Both the position numbers and the translations under genes were made by a program. Under the pieces are notes generated by a model. It saw nothing but the letters and a program-made list of their open reading frames with translations, searched no databases and was not told the DNA's origin. Positions 24,033 through 34,249 of a stretch of 64,000 bases of DNA are shown in pieces. The number at the start of each line of letters is the position of its first letter. Within the stretch, counting starts at the first letter, position 1. The stretch comes from Gelatoporia subvermispora B (lineage: Eukaryota; Basidiomycota; Agaricomycetes; Polyporales; Gelatoporiaceae), in assembly GCA_000320605.2 (NCBI GenBank), contig KB445791.1, positions 2,475,057 to 2,539,056 of the forward strand, read 5' to 3'.

Positions 24033-26496
24033 TTATGAGTCTGAAGTTCTTGATGTATTTTGATTGCCATCTTCATCCGATGCACGATGGTCGTGACCCT
24101 TGTCCAAGCTGTCTGCCATCTCGGCGCGCTCGCCCTCCTTCCGAATCTCCTCCCTCTCCTCCCTTTCTGCGCTCGAGACGCGCGAGGGAGCTTCAGCCGC
24201 GGCAGACGTGCCAGCACGTTCTGAGGGGCCTTGTGCCTGCTCTTGCCCCTCGACAACCCGCGCAAGGTGGTCAGCTATGCCAAGGTAGAACGTAGCAGGC
24301 TTGAACTTGATCTCCCGACCCATGATCTCAGCCCATTTGTATCGCGCAGTGTTTATCCAGCCGACGAGGTCCAGGTGGTTTACGCCCTCGAGAGTACCGA
24401 GGTATGTGCCCTATCATTGCGCATTAGCATAAGTCCTGCCTACGAAGACATTGGACCCGTACCCATTTTGCTGACTTGAGGGAGACGAGGCCATCGTTCG
24501 GCCCTTCCTTCTCCAAGATCACCGAATGAGGCCACCTACGCAGAGTCAGAATGCTTTAATTGATCCGTCCACACGTAATCGACGCACTTCCAAGTGTCAA
24601 TCAAACCCGGTTCGTACACCGCTCCCCAGCTGAAGTATTTGACGCCAGGAACATCAGGGGTCTCCTCGTTGAACTTGCGCATATTCTCGACTGTCAGGAA
24701 TTCGAAGGCCTTCCCGTCTCCGCCTCCATTAGGCAGTAAGTCAAGTAGCGAGAGGACTGACGGCAAGCGCTCCCGTCCAACCGTAGTGAGGAAGTGGTCA
24801 GCAAACGATGATCCTCGATGCGGAGTCGAGATTGTCGTAATAGACAGTACGTCGAATTTGCGTTCCGTTAGATGTGTGGTCAGGTACCTGCAGTCCAAGC
24901 CACCCTGCAATTTCAAGATGAGGCACGGTAGTGCATCGAGACCGCTCGTCTCACCATACTATGTCCTGGATAAAAGTGTGTCAGCCTACAGTTCGCATAA
25001 GCACCATAGCGAGTCTCCATACGAGACAACTCACCTATGAGATGCACGCTACGACCCGGGTATGTCTCATTGATCTTTTCCATGAGAACCTTAGCTCGAT
25101 CAATTGGCGAGCTAGTTGCAGGCACTCGAGTCATGAGAACCTATTATTTCAATTTAGCCCGAGAAATTGTCTGAAAAATAGGCAAAATGTACCTCGCACT
25201 TGTTCGTTTCCAATACGTCCTTTATACCACGCCAGTGAGTGACTTGTAGCGGAGCTATCGACGGTCCTAAGGTGACCGTGTCAAAACCGAGCAAGCCATG
25301 GCAGAATACGACGGGGTTCCTCGGCGCGACATCTGGATCACATTGATACGGTGAGCATTTAACGGTTTTGCAGATCTAAAACTATGTTAGAGCTCACATC
25401 GCTGCCTAATACGATCCCTCTGCTCTTCAGAGGTCCCAGCCTTGTCCTCTTCATTAAGGTATGGGTCTACATCTTCCTTACTCATTCCTTCATTAGAGCC
25501 AAACCAGTTCTTGATAGTATCCGGCAAGCCGAACTTGAGTGACTGCGACGGCGTCGATGTATGAATGCTCCTGCCTCTCTCATGTATTGACCGTAGAGTA
25601 TCTAATGATGACAGGGTCGAAGCTGACGAAAGTGATGGCGGAGAGCGATTGAGATGTACTGGAGCTGGACTATGCGGGATTGGGACTGGTATGGGCGTGG
25701 GACTGAGGAACATGTCGAAGTCTTGACTGGATTCGGAGTCTGGAGGGAAGGGGTTCTCGAAGGGGTCCGTGTAGTGCGTGCCGTAGGATGACCCGGGGGA
25801 GGTGGGCGACAGACACGCGGTGGGCATGGTGGAGCGCGAGAGGTTGGAGAGAAACGAGGGGGGCTTCGGCGGGCGGAAATGAGGTGGCAGCCGGGCAGCC
25901 TGCGGGCGTTGCGGGAGGTCGACTGCCTCGGGCTGTGCCTGGGCGTGCGCCTGCACGATGTGCGGGTCGTCACAGAGCGCGTCTGCGAGCGCCGAGGCTG
26001 CAGACGAAGGCGTGCTCGGCGACGATGGAACGGGCGAGTCGCGCAGCGAAGGCGTTGGCGGACGCGAGCGGTCGGGAGATTTTCCAGCATGGGCAGCATG
26101 GGAGGCAGAGGGTTTCCGGGCGTGGCTTCCGGACAGCCAGCGGATCACTGGATGTGACTTGTCTGGTGGTGGCACGGAAGATTGCGGGGTGTGCTTCGCA
26201 GAAGGTTTGGAGCATTCAAGCGGCATGGCGACGCTGTGTGGCCTGGGGGAGGGTCGACGGCGAGTGCGGGCGCTGGAGGTGAAGGGGGAAGGGGGTCGAG
26301 TGCGTGCCCTGCGCATGTCATTATCAGGTGTCAGCTCGCCAGAGCGTCGTGAGGGCGGTTCGGAGGAGGAGGACGGCGGGGCAGCGAGGTGGAAAGGCTG
26401 GAAGACGGAGAAGAGGAAGGCGAGGCGGGCAGCGACGGAGGCCCTCTCGACATCGTCGGGCACGGCGTCGAGCGTGGCGTTGGGAGTAGAGCTCAT
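24033..26496 (-). CDS. TGL2-like triacylglycerol lipase with long disordered N-terminus
   Basis: Alpha/beta-hydrolase lipase resembling fungal Tgl2 and bacterial family I lipases. From ATG 26496 there are about 350 residues of Ser/Pro/Arg-rich, low-complexity sequence, then KFGLPDTIKNWFG and an intron (donor just after RDRIRQR) leading into NPVVFCHGLLGFDTV, the oxyanion-hole region. The nucleophile elbow HLIGHSMGGLDCRYL is assembled from three exons; the middle one (24955-24965) is 11 bases and encodes the HSM of GHSMG. The acid is probably in NDGLVSLKSA and the His in NHLDLVGW, as in bacterial lipases (DGLV / NHLDEV). The C-terminus is a charged Glu/Arg tail ending at 24033. The N-terminal extension is far longer than the catalytic domain needs and contains many potential phosphosites. 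Start codons lie only 81 bp from the divergent zinc-finger gene. The lipase call is strong; the exact substrate is unknown. Confidence 0.85.
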
Positions 26497-26577
26497 CCCC
26501 TTGCGTCACCTCTCCAGCGCTTCCCTCTTGAGTCCCCGCCCCCGTGTCGCGTTTAGCGGTGGCTGCCTCTCCCCGCC

Positions 26578-26934
26578 ATGAGCCATCCTCCTGCACTTTC
26601 TTCGGTTCTTCCGTCGTCCCCAGCTCTTCAGGATGGTGCGCGCGTAGTACCACTCATACACTTGTGCTCATGACGGAATAGTCACGACCACTCCAGAGCA
26701 GCTAGCGCAGAAGAAGCTCGCGAGGGTAACAAAACCGGCCGAGTGAGCACATCCGCTTGACCAAGCACTTGCCTTCAGCGCGCTGATCACATCGCATTCC
26801 ATAGCACCCCCATCTTCATCTGTGCATTCGAAAGCTGCAACCGTCTGTTCCCTACGCGCGACCGCCTCATGGCGCACAGGAAACGGGACCACGATTCGGA
26901 AGAGGACGGTGATATAATCACCTGGAATGAGTAA
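26578..26934 (+). CDS. Small single C2H2 zinc-finger protein (three exons)
   Basis: A gene too fragmented to appear as an open frame. Exon 1 26578-26635 begins MSHPPALSSVLPSSPALQ. Intron 26636-26681 (46 nt) is followed by exon 2 26682-26742 (TTTPEQLAQKKLARVTKPA), intron 26743-26804 (62 nt, CTGAT branch), and exon 3 encoding a C2H2 finger ICAFESCNRLFPTRDRLMAH with a second His four residues further on (C-x4-C-x12-H-x4-H). It ends DGDIITWNE at 26934, 82 residues in all. Both splice phases close the frame without stops, and the finger spacing is canonical, which supports a real gene. A consensus donor (GTAAGC) overlaps the stop codon, so splicing could add a further exon (an open run ends near 27201). 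Nucleic-acid binding is inferred; no named family is recognised. Confidence 0.62.
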
Positions 26935-27247
26935 GCGAGCAATACTACCTCTGTAAGTGCGCAGCAGTCATGTCACTGCATTTGGTCGTCATATTTACTC
27001 GCTGTGTACTTGTGATGCAGGAAGCGTTGCTGTCCTACATTGTTGCGCAACTGCGGGCATCACAGGCGAGAACTCGTCAGACGAGATGATATCCCTATCT
27101 GTTGGACTCCAAATATTGAGAACTTGTTGTACTACTACAATACACTCCCGCCGACGGTGATACAAGGTCCGTACGGATTACAAATGTCCGTGTCAGTCTA
27201 GTGATGAACGTCCCGCAATCAGGCGTGATGTTGGTGTTGAGCACTGG
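26935..27247. other. Spacer between zinc-finger gene and kinase 3' end
   Basis: About 310 bases. A possible alternative last exon of the zinc-finger gene ends near 27201 (contains NIENLLYYYNTLPPTVIQG). Otherwise nothing is recognised. Confidence 0.35.
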
Positions 27248-28897
27248 TTACAGTTTCGTCAACACGGGGTCGCGAAGTGCCTCTCCGGCTCGCGGTCGTT
27301 TCTCTGGATTCAACGCCAAGAATGAGCGCATGAGCCTGATGAATTCCGTCATCAGGCCGTCTCCGTTATGATCCCGTGCAAACTTTTGCATATCTGCCTC
27401 CATCGGACAAATAGGGTCTATACCAGGGATAGCGTAGTTCGAGAGCTCTGCAAATCGAAATTAGCCGCACTCTAATGAAGTCATGCTGAAGCAGCTTACT
27501 GTCGATATCTTTCACCCCGACCTGCTCGCCAAAGCGTTTCAAAGTGGCTTCATCATGAGCATCGCCGATCCGCTGCACCATCTGTGAAAGGTGAACCACC
27601 TCTCGTGGTAGATCCGTGGCTACATCCGGCGAGAATAACCATTGGCCCGTTGCTAGTTCGAACATCTATAGAGCTATTGATCAGATGAAGCACAGTGCTT
27701 GGATGATGAGCTCGTACCAAGCATCCCACGGTCCAAATATCGATTGGTGGACCCCAGGGTAGGCCTAGGATCACCTCCGGGGCACGCAGAGCGTACGGCT
27801 GTGCAATGCCGCTCTGACCCGGAACAATCGAACGAGCTACGGACATATTTGAGTGAATGCCCTGTATATATTGCGTCGGAACCCTGACGCACCATGGCCG
27901 AAATCGGAGATGACCCAGCTCAGTCCGACATCTCCATCGAAATCAGGAGCAAAGTGGATAGGCGCGGACGCAACTGGGTGAAATGGAAGTTCGTCCGGCG
28001 ATATGGCTTTGTCGACATGCCACAATCTGCTTGGCTTCTCGCACAGCTCGCGCGCTATAGTAGCCTCCACATGGGTCGGTTTTAGAAGTAAATTATCTGG
28101 TTTCAAATCTTCGGAATGTCAATCTATGATCGACTATATTACTAGCCTGATCCCTCACCGGTATGCACTATTTGACATTCATCATGGAGATACGAAAGGC
28201 CCTTCAGCGTGTCCCTGACCAATTTGAGGATGTGTTTGAGCCGCAGTCGGTCTTGATCCAAGTAGAGCTGTAGTGCGGGCACATCGAAGCTGAGGACATC
28301 TGTCACTGCGCAGATATGTGTTCCTGCGAAACTGTTGAACTCGAACTCGTGCACCAGGTGTCCGACGTGGCGAAAGCCAGGATGTGACGGGTTGCAAGAG
28401 GTAATCTTCCGCAGCATTTCCAACTCTTCTAGATTCCCAAGTTTGATCTGCCGACTGCCAAAGGCGGAGAGCATTTTGATTGCAACGCTCTTCTGCAACC
28501 TATGATACAAGAAATAAACATGACCGAGGTCTTAATTCGAAGAAGCATTGGAAACCGTAGGAATCGATACTCACTTGCAATCTCTCGCAAGCCAAACGCT
28601 GGAAAAGCCTCCCCGCCCTAGTTTCCTGAGTATCACGAAGCGGCCATCGTCGAACGTCTCCCCTAATCGTGTAGGATAGAAACCCCCTCGTTCCGCGATG
28701 GTGATGCCGAGGTTTTCTTCAGGCCAATCCAACGTCTTCAGATCATTGCTCGATCGCCAAAATGGCTCCGACACACTCTCATGCACATCCGGAAGAAATT
28801 GAGAATGTACAAAGCGGGAGTTCGTTGGCAATAATGCCCGGCTGCGCAGCGATGATGGCCTTATGCGAGCCAAGGGTGTCCTACCACGTAGGAGCAT
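27248..28897 (-). CDS. SRPK-type protein kinase (CMGC)
   Basis: Ser/Thr kinase of the SR-protein-kinase branch, common as expanded families in Agaricomycetes. Order: an N-terminal leader (MLLRGRTPLARIRPSSLRSR); the SRPK-type lead-in YPTRLGETFDDGRFVILRKL; the Gly loop LGRGGFSSVWLA; the VAIK lysine (SVAIKML) after an intron; the catalytic loop IVHTDLKPDNLLL, in which HTD replaces HRD as is usual for SRPKs; a long insert with W and DE residues; ISDFGH in place of plain DFG-L; then RAPEVILGLPWGPPIDIWTVGC and the C-lobe down to ALRDPVLTKL at 27248. An earlier in-frame ATG at 28936 adds 13 residues; I chose 28897 because its leader looks like a self-contained Arg-rich start. Targets cannot be read from sequence. 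Five or more introns are visible. Confidence 0.85.
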
Positions 28898-28936
28898 GAT
28901 GTCCAGAGTAAGAGCAGTGTCAGGCACAAAACACAC

Positions 28937-30374
28937 AGATGTCGACGAGAGGTTTCCGCAGGGACTTCAGAGATGCTCCAGCAGCTGCTATGATATCGTT
29001 TCTCCCCATGGAGCTCAACCGTATGGCATCCTCGAGTAGACGCCGCCGTTCAATTGCCAAACTTGCAGATATAAGCTCCACCGTTGGCGACAAGGATAGC
29101 TGCGATCTACCACGTGAATGTTGCTAGCGGCGACCTTGATCAACCGAGTCGAGCTGTCTTTTGAGCAGCGAGTGACCAAAGAATCAGCCAGGCTGCAGGA
29201 ACTGGATGTATGATATTGTTGAACTATGTTGGACGCTGCTGGGCGGTGTGACGAGCGCTGGCGAACGTCGGTGGAGGCGGCGAGCGCCTGAGCAACAGCC
29301 TCTTGTCCACAGGTTCCCACATATGTTGTGACGTCAGCAGTTGACTCGTCTTCGTACCTGCCTCGATGCTCCAATGTACAGTACACGGCTTATCTCGCGT
29401 GCACACTCATTTTACTCACTGACCCTACTTGGATCAATTCTACGGCCGTAAACCAAGAGCAAACGGATAGATCATGAGAAGAATCTCCGAGCACTTCTGA
29501 ATTATTGCTTCCCGAGGTGAGAGCGGGAGTACCGGCCTCTCGGCGATGGTGGCAGTACGTTGTTTCACATATCTCTGTCCAAGTTCCGGACGTTGGTTGA
29601 ATCAGTCAGATGCGAATTTGTGATGGACGGAGCTGTGAACCCAATCCTCGCAACCACCCGTTTATGTCGCATTCTAGATCTATAGATGAAGCTGTCTTGG
29701 GCCGCGGCCAGGCCTTCTGCACGGCCAACTGTTCTTCGCTTTCTGGAATGTCCGGATAACCCCGTGAACTGGCCACATCTGAGAAGCTCTCCTAGGGTGC
29801 CTCATCCGAGGCCCACATCGTGACTACTTGGGTTGATCCAGAGTGTCAAATATGTGATGAATTTGATGTTCCTTGCCACATAACCTGATTTGTTCCTACC
29901 CCTGTGTGCCATGGGAATGTGAAATCCGGGAGCAGGTGGACTCTGCAACAAAGTACCTTCTCCACCATGAAGCGCTGCAGGCTGTCACCGATCCTTGGAA
30001 GGGACCTCACCTCATCGACCATCTCGCGGGTAACCTCAGCCACTGCCTTCGTTTCCTTGACCCTTGCATCGACACGCAGTACTCTTATACCGTTGCAAAG
30101 CACTGGTCATGGCAGTTACAGGTCTCCTCAATTGGATCATGCGTCTTTGGCGATCCAAATTCACAAAGCGAGCCACGCTCCAGCAAATACGTTCTGTCTG
30201 CGTTTCGATACCCGAAGAACAAGACGACTTGCAGAGGTAGACGTTGCTGTTCTCACAGCAGATGGTCCGTATTGACCATGCATATTTCACAGCACGGACA
30301 GCCACAATACTCTCGTTGGCAAGCAAGATGCTGGAAAGGCAGATACAAAGACACTCCCTGAGCCACCTACAGCC
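28937..30374. other. Gene-poor stretch, no supported gene
   Basis: About 1.4 kb. Several frames of 60-160 codons exist on both strands (for example plus 28939-29127 with a basic MSTRGFRRDFRD start, minus 29015-29386, plus 29873-30361), but they overlap, are Cys/Ser/Trp-rich and show no domain or consistent splicing. The region may hold decayed sequence or an unrecognised short gene. Confidence 0.4.
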
Positions 30375-31726
30375 ATGACTTCTCCCAAACGCAGTCCTCG
30401 TTACCCTTGGTCCAGGCGACCATTGACCATCCTCGAGCAGTCACCTCCCCCATTCCCGCGGTATGGTCACACGCTCACCTCGATCTCCGACGGTCGAGAT
30501 GGCGTGTGGCTGTTCGGTGGCGTTTCCCGCGGGGACCTGTCGGACGACGTGTACGTGCTGCATTTACAAGACAACACAATAAAGCGTCGCTATACAGAGG
30601 GCACAAAGCCGGCTGCCAGAACAGGACATGCAGCCGTCGCTGTGCACTTGAATGGAGTTGATGCGCCTGAGTCGATTCTCATCTGGGGAGGACAAGGTCA
30701 CACTGGGAGGGATACGGCTCTATATGTTTTGGATATCTGTACGTCGACCTTCGGCTATACTCGCTGTATCGACTGACGTTGGCCGCTATCAAGCGAGTTT
30801 GAAGTGGACACAATTTCGATCGAGTGGCCAAGCACCAGACGGAAGAGTCGGACATACACTAGTTACAGCCCGAAATAAGGTATTTTTGTTCGGCGGAGAT
30901 GTCAATGGTCGCCCATCAGATGAGCTCTGGATTTGCGATATTGATAACAGTGCGTCGAATCCGTCACGGACGGCCAATCGTGTGTGATAACCATATATCT
31001 TCGCAGCTTCTCAATCGGCGACGTGGAGCAGAATACCCTGTGCGGATGGCGTGGCATGGCCGCCTGCACGTATCAATCACACCTGCGTCACCGATGGAGA
31101 GAATCTGTACATGTACGGCTCTTGCATTTCTCTGACTGATTCTCAGCCAGAGACTGACGCCTGCATGTGGCGACCCGCAGATTCGGTGGCACGGATTGCC
31201 AGTTCCACTACAACGACACCTGGATGTTCTCTTTGAAATCCCAATCCTGGGATGAACTCATGGTCATTGGCTTCATCCCTGCGAATTGTGAAGGGCACAA
31301 GGCTGTTCTTGTGGGTGACTATATGTATGTACATGGAGGGCGCGGCCTGGACGCCACCGAAATGACAAGCTTTGGCGCACTGAATATTCGCCGTAAGCAT
31401 GAACTCTTTTGGGATTGACTATCTCAGCTTCTCTTAAAACCTATCTCCACCTGATAGACCGAAGATGGTTCATGTTCCAAAACATGGGCCCCAGCCCTGG
31501 CCGTCGTGCCGATCACGCGATGGCAGAAGTTGGGGCAAACGTCGTCTTTCTTGGCGGTGAACCCAGAAGCGCACCTAGCCAGAATACGCAAGAAGGGGAA
31601 TCGACACAGCCACATATGATGCATGTATTGGACACTGGTACGTAATGTCAACCTCATACCCGAATGCCTGGAATATTATCCTGTCGCTTTCTTCTTCCAG
31701 CACGCATCAATTATCCTAAATTATAG
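30375..31726 (+). CDS. Kelch-repeat protein, truncated paralogue of Tea1-like polarity factor
   Basis: A beta-propeller protein made only of kelch repeats. The start (ATG 30375, PRYPWSRRPLTI then PFPRYGHTLTSI) matches the beginning of Tea1-type proteins. Repeats are visible as VWLFGGVSRGDLSDDVYVL, KPAARTGHAAVAV, GRVGHTLVTA with [50 protein letters not shown] and GRRADHAMAEVGANVVFLGG. The same blocks recur, diverged, in the Tea1-like gene at the right end ([16 protein letters not shown] there). The last intron (31638-31700) joins VLDT to ARINYPKL and then a stop. Tea1 proteins continue at this point ([13 protein letters not shown] in the right-end copy) into a long coiled-coil tail, which is absent here. 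The frame is open throughout the propeller, so it may still be expressed as a propeller-only protein; it could also be an early pseudogene. Confidence 0.7.
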
Positions 31727-32257
31727 CGGATCGCGCAGGAACGGATCGACGGATCGTAAATGTTTTTTTAGTCATACCGCTTGATGTACGCATGGACGGA
31801 ATCAGGTTGAGGATTCATGACATTGTGTTTCGTAGAAGATGACATACTGCGTTCTCGTTCTTATTCAGATCAAAGGGCGAATGCGCCCAGCATGTTTTTG
31901 ATTCTGTGCCTCTGGTCGTGGTGTATACAGCATATTTTTCACAAACTTTCGCAAGAATAGGACGTGGGATTCCTAGCACTCCAATTGATTATCTTGATTG
32001 TCGATGATGCCGTGGGTTTCTTGATGCTCACCTACTTGCAAACGCCAGAGCGTTCGTTAGTTCGATTACTCGGATGGCTCTCGGGGTGGTGCCGGGACTA
32101 CTTGTCCTATAATTTCGGACATCGCAGCTAAAATGGTCGGACGTTTCTTCAAGCTTCAAGCCTTAAGCTCAAGATTCATCGATCATCGCCCGCTCTCCAG
32201 TCCGAAGTCACACGGTCGAGCATGGTACTCCAATCAACGAGGTCGCGGTCGCAGGAA
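31727..32257. other. Intergenic, AT-richer stretch
   Basis: About 530 bases with no supported gene. A run of seven T at about 31.76 kb and repeated GGATCG units just before it are the only local features seen. No remnant of the Tea1 coiled-coil region was recognised. Confidence 0.4.
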
Positions 32258-32264
32258 TATAAAT
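32258..32264 (+). promoter_or_regulatory. Possible TATA box of tandem small gene, copy 1
   Basis: TATAAAT lies five bases before ATG 32269 and 32 bases before the next in-frame ATG at 32296. If it is a real TATA box, translation of copy 1 should start at 32296. Confidence 0.3.
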
Positions 32265-32268
32265 CGCC

Positions 32269-32641
32269 ATGGATGTGAGTTGGCTCTCCATCAACATGTC
32301 GCCTCCAAAACGCTTTGTTTCATCTCTGCGCAAGCAGATGCAAACGTTCGAATTCAATAATCCCAACGCGTATTCGGCCAAGCCTGCAAGGGCGACCTCC
32401 ATCGAGAATTCTGTCCGCGAGCATGTTGCCAGCTCTGTGGATCAGAATTTGAAGAGGGCCTGTTCTATTGTGTGGTGAGTCATTCTTGCTCCGAGGTCCA
32501 AGCCTACTACTTCATATCCACTAATCCTGCAATAGTTCGACAGAGCATACGTCTGCTTCCGTTTCCGGAATGAACCACGTTACCGCCAAGTTCAAGGACG
32601 AGGCAGGGGTGGAAGTCGCCTGCGAACATGTTATAATCTAA
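32269..32641 (+). CDS. Unrecognised small protein, tandem family copy 1
   Basis: First of three tandem, same-strand copies of a small two- or three-exon gene that I do not recognise. Exon 1 ends at 32474, intron 32475-32535 (61 nt), then exon 2 to the stop at 32641. The intron interrupts a Cys codon, exactly as in the other copies (TG|T). Exon 1 contains ENSVREHV, aligning with EERVREHA in copy 2; exon 2 begins STEHTSASVSGMNHV and contains AKFKDEAGVEVACEHVII, aligning with AAFKTKKGKPLPDEHVVIP. This copy stops where the others have a second splice donor. About 100 residues, basic, with no clear signal peptide or membrane segment. The start is either 32269 or 32296. Existence is supported by the conserved splice site and protein pattern between copies; the function is unknown. 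Confidence 0.6.
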
Positions 32642-33206
32642 GTGCGAATTTCCCATCCGGAGAAAATTCCACTACTGATCGTACCTCGCACTCCGTTCAA
32701 AAGAATTCTAGCTGGATGTATGAAACAAGTCGAATGCTCTCATAGGATCATTTGCGACTACATAGTATAAGTACGAATGTACAATTGATGACGCGGCAGT
32801 GCCCCAAAGTAGTTTAGTGTCCAGTGGCTCCCATGGGAGATGTGATGCCCGTTGGCTCAACTTCGAAGAGGTGGTGTCAGATATCGCATTGGAAATGTAT
32901 CAACGGCGAACTTGCGCATTACAATCCAATTCAAGCGTTGAGGACCGCACACTTGCCGTAGCTATCCTGAAGGAGGAAACACCTGTGCAGTCGGCGATCA
33001 CTTGTGCGCTCTAGTCATGCGAGGCTAACTAAAATCGTTTACCTTCCGCCTCGCTTTCTCCGCCACATAATCAGAGCTCAATTCATTTGAAATTGACATT
33101 GCCCGCCGTCTAGGGAGATCGGCCGAGCTCGAATGGGGAGCGATATGAAGCCCTCGCTCCAAGTAAGACGAGTCCGATCATCCTGCTGTTTGCGGCACTA
33201 CTACAG
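32642..33206. other. Spacer between tandem copies 1 and 2
   Basis: About 565 bases. A 71-codon frame at 32799-33014 has no clear resemblance to the tandem family. No other feature was seen. Confidence 0.4.
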
Positions 33207-33685
33207 ATGTTGGCATCAACCACCCCTTTCGTCAAAAGATACGTTCAATGTAGACACTTCAAGTCCTTCGCTTTTGACCCGCAAATTCCGTTCGTGAAGA
33301 AGAAAGACAAAGCCGCCTTCATAGAGGAGCGCGTGCGGGAGCATGCCGCTCGGAAAGGTGGAGCCAACTCCAAGGGAGCCCACAGTTGTCTGTGGTAATT
33401 CGACTTGCGTCTTTTTGCGATATCGCGTTAGGTTATAACACTCGGGTGTAGTTCAACCGAACACAGGACCACTGCAATCCCGGAGAACCATGTCCGCGCC
33501 GCATTCAAAACGAAGAAGGGCAAACCGCTCCCTGACGAACACGTTGTCATTCCGGTAAGAACACTAGCTTTATGTCTTTCGCATAAATGTGACCGAATTT
33601 GAAGTGGAAAGAGCATCTGGAAGAGACGAGGAATACAGCGAAGAAAAAGTAAAGTGTGATCAACTTGACTACCCCGCAGGCGTAG
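33207..33685 (+). CDS. Unrecognised small protein, tandem family copy 2
   Basis: Second copy and the clearest member. ATG 33207; exon 1 encodes a basic, aromatic leader, then PFVKKKDKAAFIEERVREHA and GAHSCL. Intron 33395-33451 (57 nt) splits a Cys codon as in copies 1 and 3. Exon 2 starts STEHRTTAIPENHV and runs to EHVVIP at 33554, where a GTAAGA donor follows. Joining to the acceptor at 33679 gives an immediate Ala-stop ending at 33685; reading through instead ends at 33602. About 97 residues. The N-terminus is rich in Arg/Lys/Phe and could be a mitochondrial targeting sequence, but no secretion signal is evident. It shares PF(V/F)K, AF(I/L)E, RVR-H, AH(S)-LC and V-IP/V-VP elements with copy 3. 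The function is unknown. Confidence 0.62.
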
Positions 33686-34249
33686 CCAGTAGATGTAACT
33701 GTATCGGTGTCTAGTTCATTCCACCCTCCACGTCCCATACGTCCTATGCAAAGCAATCTATTGTCTGCTCTTGAGATGCTTGCTGCGGCGTAGTGTCAAA
33801 TCAGGTAGAAAATGATAATGAAAAAGGCGAGTGCAACGTGTCGTCCGAAAGTACTTCTGAGGATTGCGCTGTATGACAATATCCGGATCCTCATGCCCCC
33901 AGCTAGATTACTCGACATCTCATGGGGGGCTCGTCGTGTGCGATCATGCCTGATGTGCACATCATGCGCAATGGCAAATTGCATGAAACACGTGGTCTGT
34001 GCGAGGTACTTTCACATGGACTGTACTCAGCTTCACGAAGTACCGTCGGCCTTAGGGACTTCGACATAAATGGTGATTGCGAGGTAGAGGGCACGAGGCC
34101 TTAAAACGCGAGGAATCCACGTTCTTGGAGCCTATCACGCCCCAACCGGCCCATAAAGAGAGCTGGCATCAACGTGTAGAAGATCTTTATAACGGAGTCC
34201 ATGGACGAAGTACCAGGAAACAGAGACTCATAGTGACTGTCCAGTGACC
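33686..34249. other. Spacer between tandem copies 2 and 3
   Basis: About 565 bases, almost the same length as the previous spacer. Short frames on both strands include a minus-strand one (33796-33984) with a hydrophobic end (LAFFIIIFYLI). None is supported. A TTTATAA element at 34186-34192 may serve copy 3. Confidence 0.4.

Noticed and set aside
25788..26581. Overlapping long plus-strand frames (up to 207 codons)
   Set aside because: They are antisense to the Ser/Pro/Arg-rich lipase N-terminus; GC-rich biased coding creates long antisense frames. No domains seen.
29846..30361. Frames of 85-162 codons before the kelch gene
   Set aside because: Mutually overlapping on both strands, Cys/Trp/His-rich composition, no domain or consistent splice pattern.
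32799..33014. Possible fourth copy of the tandem small-gene family
   Set aside because: The frame contains EDRTLAVAIL but none of the ordered shared elements or the Cys-codon intron.
33796..34094. Small minus-strand frames with a hydrophobic end between tandem copies 2 and 3
   Set aside because: They could suggest a tiny membrane protein, but overlapping frames on both strands and no second copy elsewhere give no support.
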